The position numbers and the translations under genes were made by a program. From positions 1 to 64,000 of the forward strand of contig JAQTQX010000001.1 in assembly GCA_028712075.1 (NCBI GenBank): 64,000 nucleotides of DNA. The letters are read 5' to 3'. Below the pieces are notes generated by a model. The model was not told where the DNA came from. It saw only the letters and a program-made list of their open reading frames with translations, and did not search any database. The first letter of the stretch is position 1, and each line of letters starts with the position of its first letter. Below are positions 1-10,019 of the stretch, piece by piece. This DNA comes from Desulfuromonadaceae bacterium (GTDB lineage Bacteria > Desulfobacterota > Desulfuromonadia > Geobacterales > Pseudopelobacteraceae).

Positions 1-77
1 GCGTCATAAAAATAAGAAAGAGCAGTTAAAACTGGTTACATCTTAGTCAAGGCGTTTCAAAACCAAGGCTACTAACA

Positions 78-221
78 ATGACCGGAGATCCAGTGCGTCT
101 CAAACTGGGGTTTCCGGATGGACACTATGTAATTGTGTCCCTTGCAGATAGCGCAGTTCCTGATGTGAAGTCATATAAAATTAACTCGGGAAATGTGCAG
201 TCTGAGGCAATCGAAACATAA
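78..221 (+). CDS. Possible short ORF or C-terminal gene remnant, unrecognised
   Basis: A 47-codon frame runs from ATG at 78 to TAA at 219-221. The same frame is open back to a stop at 27-29. The predicted peptide has ordinary, non-repetitive composition (for example LGFPDGHYVIVSLADS), so it could be the tail of a degraded gene or a small protein. There is no convincing ribosome binding site before the ATG. I do not recognise the family. Confidence 0.25.
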   Translation: MTGDPVRLKLGFPDGHYVIVSLADSAVPDVKSYKINSGNVQSEAIET

Positions 222-256
222 TGAATATAAAATCTATAGACAATAATATTAATTTC

Positions 257-285
257 TTGACAGTAATGGTTTGATTTGATATTAC
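257..285 (+). promoter_or_regulatory. Sigma-70-like promoter of the sulfate-assimilation operon
   Basis: A perfect TTGACA at 257-262 is followed by a 17-base spacer and TATTAC at 280-285. This predicts a start near 292 and a leader of only about 24 bases before the ATG at 316, with a CAGGAG ribosome binding site at 302-307. It is the only strong promoter I see before the ten-gene operon. Confidence 0.55.
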
Positions 286-315
286 TCGAATCACCCAAAT
301 TCAGGAGCAACTACG

Positions 316-1263
316 ATGGAAGAAACCAAACAGACAAAACTTGACCTGAACAATCTTAAAGCCGGGGGGTTTATCAAGGAGCGGGGCAAGAACCTATTCA
401 CGGTCCGATTGAGAGTTCCGGGTGGCAGGATGAGCGTATCCCGCCTGAAAAAAATTGCCGAAGTGGCAGAGAAGTTTGGCGGTGAGTTTGTCCATCTGTC
501 TGTGCGTCAGTCAATAGAACTGATTAACATCAACTTCAAGGATTTTGATGCTGTCGTTGAGGAATTGGGTGAAAAACAGCAAAAAGTCGCTTCCTGCGGT
601 GCTCGAGTCCGCGTACCGGTTGCATGCGGCGGTTGCGAATACAACCCGAACGGCTTGGTAGATACTCAGAAATCCGCTCTTGAAGTTGATGAAAAACTGT
701 TCGGCACGCCAACCGGTCATCATAAATTTAAAGTGGCTTTTGCCGGTTGCCCTTTTGACTGCCCTAAATCATCTACCAATGATGTGGGTTTTTCCGGAGC
801 AATTGAACCAACACTGGACAAAGCAACCTGTATCAGTTGCGGTCTCTGCGTTAAAAGTTGTGTACCCAAGGCACTAGTTATTGGAGAGAACAATAAGCCG
901 GTGCTGATAGCGGAAAAATGTATCTGGTGTGGTGACTGTGTCAAAGTCTGCCCGACAGAAGCATGGAGTGTCAAAAAGAAAGGCTACACCGTGCGGATTG
1001 GCGGGAAATGGGGGCGTAATCCTTTAGTTGGAACGTTGTTCGCCACATTCCTTCCCGAAGATAAAGCCGTTGATTTTATCGCTGCCGTGCTGGAGTGGTA
1101 CAAATTGAAAGCTGAAGGTCTTGGCCGCATCAGGTTAGGTGACACCATAATCAAAGAAGGTGCTGATGAGTTACTGAATCATCTTCGTAGTCAGTTTCCT
1201 CAATACGTTGTTACAGAAACAATTGCACCACAGATCATTCAGACACAAGTTGGAACCCATTAG
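316..1263 (+). CDS. Small siroheme sulfite/nitrite reductase-like protein with ferredoxin domain
   Basis: A 315-residue protein of the nitrite/sulfite reductase family, expected to reduce sulfite to sulfide. Residues 20-90 resemble the ferredoxin-like half domain of these enzymes. C104/C107 and C145/C149 are the likely ligands of the siroheme-coupled [4Fe-4S] cluster. The first pair is CX2C, tighter than the CX5C of CysI. An inserted two-cluster ferredoxin follows, with C172, C175, C178, C182 and C202, C205, C208, C212. The size and ferredoxin insert resemble AsrC-type and small assimilatory enzymes rather than CysI. It opens an operon that makes sulfite from sulfate, so an assimilatory role is likely. 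The electron donor is not evident from the neighbourhood. Confidence 0.85.
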   Translation: MEETKQTKLDLNNLKAGGFIKERGKNLFTVRLRVPGGRMSVSRLKKIAEVAEKFGGEFVHLSVRQSIELININFKDFDAVVEELGEKQQKVASCGARVRVPVACGGCEYNPNGLVDTQKSALEVDEKLFGTPTGHHKFKVAFAGCPFDCPKSSTNDVGFSGAIEPTLDKATCISCGLCVKSCVPKALVIGENNKPVLIAEKCIWCGDCVKVCPTEAWSVKKKGYTVRIGGKWGRNPLVGTLFATFLPEDKAVDFIAAVLEWYKLKAEGLGRIRLGDTIIKEGADELLNHLRSQFPQYVVTETIAPQIIQTQVGTH

Positions 1264-1278
1264 AAAGGAGTATATTTC

Positions 1279-1506
1279 ATGCAGACCATAGACCTGCGTG
1301 GCATCAGTTGTCCCACTAATTTTGTCAAAGCAAAGTTGGCACTGGAAGATCTTGATGATGGTACGGCTGCCAATATCCTGCTTGATGACGGTGAGCCGGT
1401 TAAAAATGTTCCCCGCAGCCTTAAGGCTGATGGTCACAAGTTGCTTGGACTTAAGCAATCGGACGAAGGGCACTACATTCTGGAGATACAAAAAGTAGAA
1501 GAATAA
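1279..1506 (+). CDS. tusA: TusA-family sulfur carrier protein
   Basis: A 75-residue TusA/SirA-like protein that carries sulfur as a persulfide on C11 in the segment DLRGISCPTNF. The usual CPxP signature reads CPTN here, so the second proline is missing. It starts 15 bases after the sulfite reductase gene, behind AAAGGAG. Placement between a sulfite reductase and the sulfate importer, with mnmA downstream in the same operon, suggests it hands sulfur to tRNA thiolation or another acceptor. It could also serve an unrelated sulfur-transfer step, because TusA paralogs are functionally diverse. Confidence 0.85.
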   Translation: MQTIDLRGISCPTNFVKAKLALEDLDDGTAANILLDDGEPVKNVPRSLKADGHKLLGLKQSDEGHYILEIQKVEE

Positions 1507-1566
1507 TCTGCATATATTTTTTGGCAGTACAGTCTATTAAACCTATAGATAAAAAAGGATGACGAG

Positions 1567-2571
1567 ATGAAATATAACAAAATCCCGACAATCTTCACCG
1601 CTCTGGCATTGGCACTGACTACATCAACCGCTGCTCTTGCTGCTGACGTCACATTGCTCAATGTGTCCTACGATCCGACCCGCGAACTGTACACTGACTT
1701 CAACAAGTCTTTTGCGGCACACTGGAAAGGTAAAACCGGGGATACCGTCACAATTAAACAATCTCACGGTGGGGCGGGCAAGCAGGCACGTGCTGTCATT
1801 GATGGTTTGGAGGCCGATGTTGTCACTTTGGCGCTTGCCTGCGATATCGATGCCATAGTCGAAAAAGGTCTGATAAAGCCGGGCTGGCAGAAAGAATTGC
1901 CGCACAACAGCTCTCCTTATACCTCCACCATCGTCTTTCTGGTACGCAAAGGTAATCCCGGAGGAATCAAAAACTGGGATGACCTGGTGAAACCGGGGAT
2001 TGCCGTTATCACTCCAAATCCCAAAACGTCAGGAGGCGCCCGCTGGAACTATCTGGCTGCCTGGGCCTTTGCCAAAAACCTGCCGGGCGGAAGCGATGTC
2101 AAGGCCAAGGAATTCGTGAATAAGCTCTTCAAAAATGTTCCGGTACTGGACTCCGGTGCCCGTGGCTCCACCAACACTTTCGTGCAGCGCGGCCTGGGTG
2201 ATGTTCTGCTGGCCTGGGAAAACGAGGCCTTCCTCGCAATCAATGAGCTGGGGCCGGACAAATTTGATATTGTGACTCCACCCGCAAGTATTATGGCTGA
2301 ACCGCCGGTTACCGTGATCGACAAGGTGGTTGACAAGCGGGGAACACGCAAGGTGGCAGAGGAATATCTGAAGTATCTCTACACCGATGAAGGGCAGAAA
2401 ATCGCCGCCAAACACTACTACCGCCCGATCAATCCCAAGATTCCGACCAAACTGGCACAGGTAAAGAAACTGTACACCATCGACAAGGATTTCGGTGGCT
2501 GGCAGAAAGCACAGAAGACCCACTTTGCAGACGGTGGTACCTTCGATCAGATCTACGCACCAACAAAGTAA
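1567..2571 (+). CDS. sbp: Periplasmic sulfate-binding protein
   Basis: A 334-residue ABC substrate-binding protein for sulfate (possibly thiosulfate). A signal peptide covers residues 1 to about 26 and cleaves near TAALA-A. The family signatures SYDPTRELY (34-42) and [15 protein letters not shown] (66-80) follow, and the C-terminal half shows the usual Sbp/CysP pattern. The ribosome binding site AAAGGATG precedes the ATG. The permease and ATPase genes come next in the order cysT-cysW-cysA, so this is the capture component of a complete importer. Confidence 0.93.
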   Translation: MKYNKIPTIFTALALALTTSTAALAADVTLLNVSYDPTRELYTDFNKSFAAHWKGKTGDTVTIKQSHGGAGKQARAVIDGLEADVVTLALACDIDAIVEKGLIKPGWQKELPHNSSPYTSTIVFLVRKGNPGGIKNWDDLVKPGIAVITPNPKTSGGARWNYLAAWAFAKNLPGGSDVKAKEFVNKLFKNVPVLDSGARGSTNTFVQRGLGDVLLAWENEAFLAINELGPDKFDIVTPPASIMAEPPVTVIDKVVDKRGTRKVAEEYLKYLYTDEGQKIAAKHYYRPINPKIPTKLAQVKKLYTIDKDFGGWQKAQKTHFADGGTFDQIYAPTK

Positions 2572-2731
2572 CTGCGTATACCGGGGCGGATAACCTCCGC
2601 CCCGTTTCACTGATATTGTTTCAGCATGATCCCAAGAGAGTGGAAGTGACTGAAGCTGGCCTCCCCGTATTTTCCTCACGGAACGTCAGTTTGTTTCCTC
2701 CCCGCATAGTCCAGCCAGCACAGGAACACTC

Positions 2732-3562
2732 ATGAGCCTTTTCAAGAAACATAACAACGTCTTGCCCGGTTTTGGCATGACCCTTGGGTTCACCATCTTC
2801 TACCTGAGTGTGATCGTATTGATTCCGCTGTCGGCACTGGGCTTCAGAACAATGGGCCTTACCTGGAGTGAATTCCTCAGTACCGTGACTGCACCACGGG
2901 TATTGGCCTCCTACAACGTTACCTTTGGCGCCGCCCTGATTGCTGCATCAATTAATGCGGTATTCGGGGTTCTGGTAGCCTGGGTACTGGTTCGCTACCG
3001 CTTTCCGGGGAGAAATATTGTTGATGCTCTGGTAGATCTCCCGTTTGCCCTGCCGACGGCCGTCGCCGGCATCACTCTGGCAACGATCTACTCTTCAAAC
3101 GGCTGGGTAGGACGCTATCTGGAGCCGCTCGGCATAAAAGTGGCCTTTACCCCTCTCGGCATTACCCTGGCCATGACTTTTATCGGTCTTCCCTTTGTGG
3201 TGCGCACCGTGCAACCGGTCATAGAAGAGATTGAGGTGGAACTGGAAGAGGCTGCCGTATGCCTGGGAGCCAGTCGCTGGCAGACCCTGTCGCGGGTGAT
3301 ATTCCCGGTGCTACTCCCCTCAATCCTGACCGGATTCGCCCTCTCATTTGCTCGGGGTGTCGGTGAATACGGCTCAATTATTTTCATTGCCGGCAATATG
3401 CCGATGGTCTCCGAGATTACACCGCTGCTGATTATCACCAAGCTGGAGCAGTTTGACTATGAAGGCGCAACGGCCATTGCCTGTGTGATGCTGCTGGCAT
3501 CGTTTCTGATGTTGCTGGTCGTAAACATTCTGCAGAAATGGAGCAGACGCTATGCAGAATAA
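2732..3562 (+). CDS. cysT: Sulfate ABC transporter permease CysT
   Basis: A 276-residue inner-membrane permease with about six hydrophobic segments and the EAA loop ([10 protein letters not shown] at 172-181) that contacts the ATPase. It pairs with CysW to form the membrane channel of the sulfate importer. A 160-base gap separates it from sbp; I see no strong terminator there. Its end overlaps cysW by 11 bases, which indicates translational coupling. Confidence 0.94.
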   Translation: MSLFKKHNNVLPGFGMTLGFTIFYLSVIVLIPLSALGFRTMGLTWSEFLSTVTAPRVLASYNVTFGAALIAASINAVFGVLVAWVLVRYRFPGRNIVDALVDLPFALPTAVAGITLATIYSSNGWVGRYLEPLGIKVAFTPLGITLAMTFIGLPFVVRTVQPVIEEIEVELEEAAVCLGASRWQTLSRVIFPVLLPSILTGFALSFARGVGEYGSIIFIAGNMPMVSEITPLLIITKLEQFDYEGATAIACVMLLASFLMLLVVNILQKWSRRYAE

Positions 3563-4409
3563 GAGCAATTCAAAGTCAACTGGCCATACACAGACGGAAC
3601 CAACTGTCGTACGTTGGGCTCTTATCACAACATCCCTGGTGTTTCTGGCCTTGTTCCTGGCACTGCCTCTGGCGGCGGTATTCAGCCAAGCGTTTGAAAA
3701 GGGTTTGTCAGTATATCTGGAAGCCCTCAAAGAACCTGACACCCTGTCATCCATCAAACTGACACTGATCACCGCCGCGGTGACGGTACCGCTCAATCTC
3801 TTCTTCGGAGTAACCGCCGCCTGGGCCATCGCCAAATTCAGCTTTCCGGCGAAAAACCTGCTCATCACCATGATCGATCTGCCATTCTCTGTGTCACCGG
3901 TTATCTCCGGTCTGATCTACGTGCTCATCTTCGGCTTACAGGGATGGATCGGCCCCTGGCTGCAAGACCACGACATCAAGGTCGTCTTTGCCGTACCGGG
4001 CATTATACTGGCAACAATTTTTGTAACCTTTCCCTTTGTAGCGCGTGAACTGATTCCGCTCATGGAAGCCCAGGGGAAAGAAGAGGAAGAGGCTGCCCTA
4101 GTACTCGGCGCTAGTGGTTTGCAGACCTTTTTCCTGGTGACGCTCCCCAAAATCAAATGGGGGATCATCTACGGGGTCATCCTCTGTAACGCCCGGGCGA
4201 TGGGGGAATTCGGGGCTGTATCGGTCGTCTCCGGCCATATCAGAGGGATGACCAACACGGTGCCCTTGCATGTGGAAATCCTCTACAACGAATACAACTA
4301 CACCGCCGCGTTTGCCGTGGCCTCGCTGCTGGCATTTCTCGCCCTGGTAACACTGGTGGTCAAAACTATTGCCGAGTGGAAAGTCCGCCAGGCGCTGGAA
4401 AACAATTAA
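3552..4409 (+). CDS. cysW: Sulfate ABC transporter permease CysW
   Basis: A 285-residue permease partner of CysT. It has an N-terminal membrane segment at about residues 25-45, several further membrane segments and an EAA loop ([12 protein letters not shown]). The start overlaps the end of cysT. Length and order match the standard cysTWA arrangement. An 18-base gap leads into cysA. Confidence 0.94.
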   Translation: MQNKSNSKSTGHTQTEPTVVRWALITTSLVFLALFLALPLAAVFSQAFEKGLSVYLEALKEPDTLSSIKLTLITAAVTVPLNLFFGVTAAWAIAKFSFPAKNLLITMIDLPFSVSPVISGLIYVLIFGLQGWIGPWLQDHDIKVVFAVPGIILATIFVTFPFVARELIPLMEAQGKEEEEAALVLGASGLQTFFLVTLPKIKWGIIYGVILCNARAMGEFGAVSVVSGHIRGMTNTVPLHVEILYNEYNYTAAFAVASLLAFLALVTLVVKTIAEWKVRQALENN

Positions 4410-4427
4410 TCGATAGGGACAGCTACC

Positions 4428-5462
4428 ATGAGCATTGAAATCGAAAAAATCAATAAACAGTTTGGTGAATTCACCGCTCTGAACGATGTCAGTCTCACCA
4501 TTCCTTCCGGCGAACTGGTGGCACTGCTCGGTCCATCCGGTTCGGGCAAAACAACGCTACTGCGTATCATCGCCGGGCTGGAAACCCCCGACAGCGGGCG
4601 GATTTTGTTCAATGGTGATGACACAACCAAAAGTCACGTACGCGAGCGGAAGGTCGGTTTTGTGTTTCAGCATTACGCACTCTTCAAGCATATGACCGTG
4701 TTCGACAACGTTGCCTTCGGATTGAACGTCCGTCCGAAGAGCACCCGCCCCTCCAAAGGGGAGATAAAAGACAAAGTAACAGAACTGCTGCGGCTGGTGC
4801 AATTGGAGGGAATGGCCAGTCGATATCCGGCACAGCTTTCCGGTGGACAACGGCAGCGTATTGCGCTGGCCCGGGCACTGGCAGTCGAACCTCAGGTGCT
4901 GCTGCTCGATGAACCGTTCGGTGCCTTGGATGCCCAGGTACGCGCTGAGTTGCGCCGCTGGCTGCGCCGACTCCATGATGAAATCCATGTCACCAGCGTT
5001 TTTGTCACCCACGATCAAGAGGAAGCGCTTGAAGTGGCCGACCGTATTGTTGTCATGAATAAAGGAAAGATAGAGCAGTCGGGCACCCCGGATCAGGTTT
5101 ATGAGCATCCAGCCAATCCCTTCGTGCTTAACTTCCTTGGCAACGTCAACCTGTTCCATGGTCGTCTTCATCAATCCAGTGATCAACATGGGGCCGTTGG
5201 AAAAGCGGTCTCATATGTGCGTACCCATGACATCGAAATTGATCGAAGCCAACAGGACCAGACAGCACTTAAAGCAGAAGTCAGACACTTTCAGAAGCTG
5301 GGACCGGCGGTGCGAGTGACCTTGACCATTGACGGCAGCGGCGAATTCATCGAAGCAGAACTGACCAGAGATGTTTTTCATAATTTGGGGCTGCAACCAG
5401 GGGAGCAGGTATTTGTACGGCCACGACAAGTGAGAGTATTTGTGGAGGATTACCAGATATGA
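4428..5462 (+). CDS. cysA: Sulfate ABC transporter ATPase CysA
   Basis: A 344-residue ATPase that energises the importer. Walker A is GPSGSGKTT (35-43), the ABC signature LSGGQ lies at 137-141, and Walker B is LLLDEP (158-163). A C-terminal regulatory (TOBE-like) extension of about 100 residues follows the nucleotide-binding domain, as usual for CysA. The last bases overlap the start of cysH by four (ATGA), so uptake and reduction genes are translationally coupled. Confidence 0.94.
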   Translation: MSIEIEKINKQFGEFTALNDVSLTIPSGELVALLGPSGSGKTTLLRIIAGLETPDSGRILFNGDDTTKSHVRERKVGFVFQHYALFKHMTVFDNVAFGLNVRPKSTRPSKGEIKDKVTELLRLVQLEGMASRYPAQLSGGQRQRIALARALAVEPQVLLLDEPFGALDAQVRAELRRWLRRLHDEIHVTSVFVTHDQEEALEVADRIVVMNKGKIEQSGTPDQVYEHPANPFVLNFLGNVNLFHGRLHQSSDQHGAVGKAVSYVRTHDIEIDRSQQDQTALKAEVRHFQKLGPAVRVTLTIDGSGEFIEAELTRDVFHNLGLQPGEQVFVRPRQVRVFVEDYQI

Positions 5463-6160
5463 GCAGACACATTCCAGATCGAGAACTATCGTCAGACGCT
5501 ACTCCGGCAGAAATCCTCAGGGTCGGCATTGAGAGCGCCGAAGGCACCGTCTCCCTGGCATGCTCGTTTTCCCAGGAAGATGTCACAATCATTGATATTG
5601 CGCATCGGGCCGGTCTCAGACTGGGAGTCTTTGCCATCGACACCGGACGGCTTCACGAGGAAACTTACGAGATAGCAGAGGCACTGACGGAGCGCTACCG
5701 TCTGAAGATTGACTGGTATTTCCCCCGCCACGAAGAAGTGGAAAAGCTTGAACGAGAGAAGGGGCTGTTCTCATTCCGAGAGTCTCTGGATAATCGCCAT
5801 GAATGCTGCCAGATCCGCAAGGTGGGACCACTGTCCCGTGCACTTATCGGCCTTTCCGGCTGGATAACCGGCATGCGCCGCCAGCAGAACATTACCCGCA
5901 TTTCACTCAAGGCTATTGAATATGACGGTCTGAACGGCGGCATCCTCAAGATCAACCCGTTGAGTGAGTGGAGCGAGCAGCAGGTTACGAACTACATCAC
6001 AGAGAACAACCTTCCGCACAACCGTCTCTACAAACAGGGTTTCCGTTCAATCGGTTGTGCTCCCTGTACCAGGGCCATCGGCCCGCGGGACAGAGAGCGG
6101 GAGGGGCGCTGGTGGTGGGAGAATGCCGTAAACAAGGAATGCGGACTGCATAGGAGATGA
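5459..6160 (+). CDS. cysH: Adenylyl-sulfate (APS) reductase
   Basis: A 233-residue assimilatory reductase that turns APS into sulfite. The paired cysteines C116-C117 and the CxxC at C200/C203 are the [4Fe-4S] ligands that mark APS-specific enzymes, as opposed to PAPS reductases. The C-terminal KECGLH segment carries the catalytic cysteine C228. This fits the absence of an APS kinase (cysC) in the operon: CysDN product would be reduced directly. It overlaps cysA by four bases and mnmA follows at once. Confidence 0.93.
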   Translation: MSRHIPDRELSSDATPAEILRVGIESAEGTVSLACSFSQEDVTIIDIAHRAGLRLGVFAIDTGRLHEETYEIAEALTERYRLKIDWYFPRHEEVEKLEREKGLFSFRESLDNRHECCQIRKVGPLSRALIGLSGWITGMRRQQNITRISLKAIEYDGLNGGILKINPLSEWSEQQVTNYITENNLPHNRLYKQGFRSIGCAPCTRAIGPRDREREGRWWWENAVNKECGLHRR

Positions 6161-7258
6161 ATGAATAACATCGGCATGAAAAATATGCACGTTGTCATAG
6201 CTATGAGCGGTGGTGTTGATTCCTCGGTTAGTGCAGCGTTACTGAAAGAGCAAGGATATCGGGTAACCGGAGTCTCGCTGCAGTTGCATGATGCAGTGCC
6301 AAAGGAACCGGACTGCCGGGTAAAAACCTGCTGTTCACTTGATGATGTTCTTGATGCCGGCAGGGTGGCGAAAATACTGGGTATTTCCTTTGAAGTTATC
6401 GACATGCGAGCGGAGTTCAAGAAACTGGTAATCGATTACTTCATTAGTGAATATGCGGCAGGGCGCACTCCCAACCCCTGCATCCGTTGCAATGAATTTA
6501 TCAAGTTTGCTCTTCTACTCAAGAAGGCGAAGGAAATGGGAGCAGACCTGTTAGCAACCGGCCATTATGCCCGCATATCTGATGATGGAAATGGCGGAAA
6601 ATGGCTTCTGACCGGTCTTGATCTTGCCAAGGATCAGTCTTACTTTCTTTTCACCTTGACACAGGCGCAGTTGCAGCAGGTCGTTTTTCCGGTTGGCATG
6701 CTGAAAAAAACGGAGGTCAGGAAACTTGCTACTGAATTCAACCTCCCTGTCGCTCAGAAACATGAAAGTCAGGAAATCTGCTTCATTCCCGACAATGATT
6801 ACGTGAAATTTTTGGAGAACCATGGCGTCGCACCGAAACAGGGCGACATCGTGATGCGTGACGGCACTGTTCTTGGCCGTCACTCCGGAGTGCACCGTCA
6901 TACGATCGGTCAACGTAAGGGGTTGGGGATTGCCTGGCAACATCCACTCCACGTGTCAGTAATCAATAGGGAAAAAAATCAGATTGTCGTAGGTGATCGT
7001 AAAGAGTTGGAATCGTCAATGCTGAGGGCAGATCACGCAACGTGGAACATCACCCCGTCAGCCGCAGTGTTTCGCGCCGCGTGTCGCATCCGTTACCGAC
7101 ATAAACCGGCACCCTGCAGAGTGGTTATGCTCGCAGATGATCGCTTTGAAGTCCATTTCGACACCCCGCAGACGTCAGTGGCACCAAGCCAGGCTGCCGT
7201 ATTGTATGACGGAGAGCAGGTACTGGGTGGTGGTTGGATCGAGGAGAATTATAAATGA
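6161..7258 (+). CDS. mnmA: tRNA-specific 2-thiouridylase MnmA
   Basis: A 365-residue ATP-pyrophosphatase that installs sulfur at C2 of wobble uridine 34 in Lys/Glu/Gln tRNAs. The P-loop is SGGVDSS (16-22). One catalytic cysteine sits in NPCIRCNEF and the other in EICFIP. Cysteines C52, C57 and C58 are the extra ones found in many non-enterobacterial MnmA proteins. The first ATG directly follows the cysH stop with AGGAG four bases upstream; ATG codons at 6176 and 6185 are alternatives. The gene sits inside the sulfate operon and overlaps cysD by four bases, so it is co-expressed with sulfide production. Confidence 0.92.
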   Translation: MNNIGMKNMHVVIAMSGGVDSSVSAALLKEQGYRVTGVSLQLHDAVPKEPDCRVKTCCSLDDVLDAGRVAKILGISFEVIDMRAEFKKLVIDYFISEYAAGRTPNPCIRCNEFIKFALLLKKAKEMGADLLATGHYARISDDGNGGKWLLTGLDLAKDQSYFLFTLTQAQLQQVVFPVGMLKKTEVRKLATEFNLPVAQKHESQEICFIPDNDYVKFLENHGVAPKQGDIVMRDGTVLGRHSGVHRHTIGQRKGLGIAWQHPLHVSVINREKNQIVVGDRKELESSMLRADHATWNITPSAAVFRAACRIRYRHKPAPCRVVMLADDRFEVHFDTPQTSVAPSQAAVLYDGEQVLGGGWIEENYK

Positions 7259-8160
7259 ACAAAAATCTTACCCATCTTCAGCAGCTTGAATCAGAAAGCA
7301 TCCATATTCTCCGTGAAGTGGTAGCCGAATTCGGCAATCCGGTGATGCTTTACTCAATCGGCAAGGACTCTGCAGTTATGCTGCATTTGGCCCGCAAGGC
7401 CTTTTACCCGGCTCCGCCTCCGTTTCCCCTGCTTCATGTTGATACCACCTGGAAGTTTCGTGAAATGATTCAATTCCGCGACCGCATGGCCGCCGAGTGC
7501 GGCCTCGACCTGATCGTCCATGTCAATGAGGAGGGAGTGCGGCAAGGTGTTTCACCATTTACCCATGGTTCGGCTCTGTATACTGATGTCATGAAGACCG
7601 AGGGTCTGAAGCAAGCTTTGGAGAAGTACAAGTTCGATGCCGCCTTCGGCGGGGCCCGGCGGGATGAGGAAAAATCGCGCGCCAAGGAGCGCATCTTCTC
7701 CTTTCGCAGCACCAATCACCGCTGGGATCCCAAGGATCAGCGCCCGGAACTCTGGAACCTGTACAACACCAGAGTCAAACCGGGTGAGAGCATCCGCGTT
7801 TTTCCGCTCTCCAACTGGACTGAACTGGACATCTGGCAGTATATCCACCTGGAGAATATTCCGATTGTACCGCTCTACTATGCCGCAGTTCGCCCGGTCG
7901 TGGAGCGAGACGGTATGTTGATCATGGTGGATGACGAACGCCTGGGTCTCAAGCCGGGAGAAACGATCGAATATAAGTTGGTGCGCTTCCGTACCCTTGG
8001 CTGCTATCCCCTCACCGGTGCGGTCGAATCCGAAGCGGACAACCTCTCCCAGATTATCCAGGAGATGCTGCTGACTCGTACCTCGGAACGTCAGGGGCGG
8101 TTGATTGATCACGATCAGGCCGGTTCCATGGAGAAGAAGAAACAGGAGGGGTATTTCTGA
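7255..8160 (+). CDS. cysD: Sulfate adenylyltransferase small subunit CysD
   Basis: A 301-residue N-type ATP pyrophosphatase that adenylates sulfate to APS together with CysN. The PP-loop SIGKDSA is at 34-40. The segment [16 protein letters not shown] and the C-terminal [12 protein letters not shown] region are characteristic. ATGA overlaps link it to mnmA upstream and cysN downstream (its last base is the first base of cysN). Confidence 0.96.
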   Translation: MNKNLTHLQQLESESIHILREVVAEFGNPVMLYSIGKDSAVMLHLARKAFYPAPPPFPLLHVDTTWKFREMIQFRDRMAAECGLDLIVHVNEEGVRQGVSPFTHGSALYTDVMKTEGLKQALEKYKFDAAFGGARRDEEKSRAKERIFSFRSTNHRWDPKDQRPELWNLYNTRVKPGESIRVFPLSNWTELDIWQYIHLENIPIVPLYYAAVRPVVERDGMLIMVDDERLGLKPGETIEYKLVRFRTLGCYPLTGAVESEADNLSQIIQEMLLTRTSERQGRLIDHDQAGSMEKKKQEGYF

Positions 8161-9824
8161 TGGCACATCAATCCGAACTGATAGAAAAGGATATCCTTGC
8201 CTACCTGAAAAGCCAGGAAGAGAAATCTCTGTTACGTTTCATCACCTGCGGCAGTGTGGATGACGGTAAGAGCACCCTGATCGGCCGACTGCTCTGGGAC
8301 TCCAAGATGGTCTTCGAGGATCAGCTCACCGCGCTGGAAGCTGACAGCAAGAAGGTCGGCACCCAGGGGGGAGCGATCGATTACGCCCTCCTGCTCGATG
8401 GACTGCAGGCGGAGCGTGAACAAGGAATTACCATAGATGTCGCCTACCGCTTCTTCTCCACTGACAAGCGCAAATTCATTGTTGCTGACACCCCCGGCCA
8501 TGAACAGTATACCCGCAACATGGTTACCGGAGCATCCACTACCCAGGTGGCCGTCATTCTGGTTGACGCCCGTAAAGGGTTGCTAACTCAGACTAGGCGC
8601 CACAGTTACCTGGTTTCGCTGGTCGGCATCCGTCATATTGTGCTGGCCGTCAACAAGATGGACTTGATCAATTTCGACCAGCACCGCTATGAGGCTATTC
8701 TGAGTGATTATCGACAGTTCTCTGATGCGCTCGGATTCGAATCAATTACCGCCATACCTCTCTCCGCGCTCAACGGCGACAACATGATCGAAGCAAGCCC
8801 TAACACACCGTGGCACACAGGGCCGACCCTGATGGAGTACCTGGAAACGGTTCAACTCCCAGACGACAACAGGCATCAGCCATTCCGGATGCCGGTGCAG
8901 TGGGTAAATCGCCCCCATCTTGACTTCCGCGGGTTCTGCGGCACCATAGCTGCAGGGACTGTCCATCCCGGCGATGAACTGCGAGTAGCGGCATCAGGGT
9001 GCAGCAGCAAAGTTGCACGCATTGTGACCATGAGCGGTGACCTGCAGGAAGCAACCGCCGGTCAGGCGGTAACCCTGACGTTTGAGAATGAAATCGATAT
9101 CAGCAGGGGTGATCTGCTGACACCAATAGAAGCGCCACCGATCCATGCCCGTCACCCGGAAGCTCATCTGGTCTGGATGCATGACGTTGCATTACAACCG
9201 GGGCAGATTTACTTGGTAAAAACAGCCACCGCCATTACGCCGGGGAGGGTGACCAGGGTGGAGTATGCGGTTGATGTCAATACACTGGAACAGAAGCAGG
9301 TGCCCACTCTGGGACTCAATGAAATCGGTGTTGTCCAATTAGAACTTGATCGCCCGATTTCATTCGATACATATCTGCAGAACCGGGATACCGGCAGTTT
9401 CATTCTGATTGACCGATTCACTAACGCTACTGTTGCTGCCGGGATGGTGATTTCGGCAGCGCCTCTTGACCAACAAAAGGGTTCATCTATAAATAACAAT
9501 CCCGACCTGTCAGCTATAATCGCCAGAAATCCTCAGCGTGTCATTCTGAGTGAGGCCTCCATCAGTAACACAAGGCTGAGTGAGATTGATCTGACCGGTG
9601 CAGAGGGATCAGTAGAATTTGATGTAGCTGAGAGCTTCTTAAACTATCTTGAAAAGGGTAACCGGATTCTCTTTCGTTTGAGAGGCCTGGATCAGTTATC
9701 AGTCGTTGCTCATCTTGCTTATGAGTACACGCTGTCGTTTGAATTTGATCGTACGGTTGAAGGGGTTAGTATTTTGCTTTTTAAACGTGCTGGGAAGTTG
9801 AAAAAAAGGGAGTTAGGCAATTGA
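8160..9824 (+). CDS. cysN: Sulfate adenylyltransferase large subunit CysN (GTPase)
   Basis: A 554-residue EF-Tu-like GTPase that drives APS synthesis by CysD. Motifs seen are GSVDDGKST (31-39), DTPGHEQY (110-117) and NKMD (165-168), followed by two beta-barrel domains. No APS-kinase domain is fused at the C-terminus, in contrast to CysNC proteins. That agrees with the APS-type CysH upstream. It is the last gene of the operon, and a 195-base gap follows. Confidence 0.95.
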   Translation: MAHQSELIEKDILAYLKSQEEKSLLRFITCGSVDDGKSTLIGRLLWDSKMVFEDQLTALEADSKKVGTQGGAIDYALLLDGLQAEREQGITIDVAYRFFSTDKRKFIVADTPGHEQYTRNMVTGASTTQVAVILVDARKGLLTQTRRHSYLVSLVGIRHIVLAVNKMDLINFDQHRYEAILSDYRQFSDALGFESITAIPLSALNGDNMIEASPNTPWHTGPTLMEYLETVQLPDDNRHQPFRMPVQWVNRPHLDFRGFCGTIAAGTVHPGDELRVAASGCSSKVARIVTMSGDLQEATAGQAVTLTFENEIDISRGDLLTPIEAPPIHARHPEAHLVWMHDVALQPGQIYLVKTATAITPGRVTRVEYAVDVNTLEQKQVPTLGLNEIGVVQLELDRPISFDTYLQNRDTGSFILIDRFTNATVAAGMVISAAPLDQQKGSSINNNPDLSAIIARNPQRVILSEASISNTRLSEIDLTGAEGSVEFDVAESFLNYLEKGNRILFRLRGLDQLSVVAHLAYEYTLSFEFDRTVEGVSILLFKRAGKLKKRELGN

Positions 9825-9950
9825 ACGAATATTGAATAAGCAATTGGAGCTATCCGATCCATCTGCTGGAAATTCAGTCTCCGTTTACTGAGACATTCCC
9901 TATTCACTCTTTTCAGGACAAAATTGTGTAATCATTATGACAACGTACTA

Positions 9951-9968
9951 TGTGCCAAGAGTTGCACA
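9951..9968. promoter_or_regulatory. Dyad overlapping the promoter of the sigma-54 activator gene
   Basis: TGTGCCAAGAGTTGCACA forms a near-perfect dyad (TGTGC/GCACA arms with CAA/TTG inside). It covers the -35 element of the downstream promoter. A closely related sequence (TGTGCCAA, two bases, TTGTCAC) recurs at 12402-12418 after the gene. This pattern is expected for an autoregulatory operator, but no binding has been shown. Confidence 0.45.
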
Positions 9969-9990
9969 TATCGGTTTTTTCGTATACAAT
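9962..9990 (+). promoter_or_regulatory. Sigma-70-like promoter of the H-cluster-like sigma-54 activator
   Basis: TTGCAC (9962-9967), a 17-base spacer and TACAAT (9985-9990) predict a start near 9997, 23 bases before the ATG at 10020. The -35 box lies inside the dyad at 9951-9968, so a protein bound there would block RNA polymerase. Confidence 0.5.
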
Positions 9991-10019
9991 GATACTATTA
10001 ATGACCCGTCAGGTGATTC

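Noticed and set aside
125-310. 61-codon minus-strand frame before the sulfite reductase gene
   Set aside because: It overlaps the promoter and ribosome binding site of the operon, has low-complexity, AT-driven composition and no ribosome binding site of its own.
2029-2679. 216-codon minus-strand frame opposite sbp
   Set aside because: It is a shadow of the well-supported sbp gene. The translation is Cys/Gly/Val-rich without domain features.
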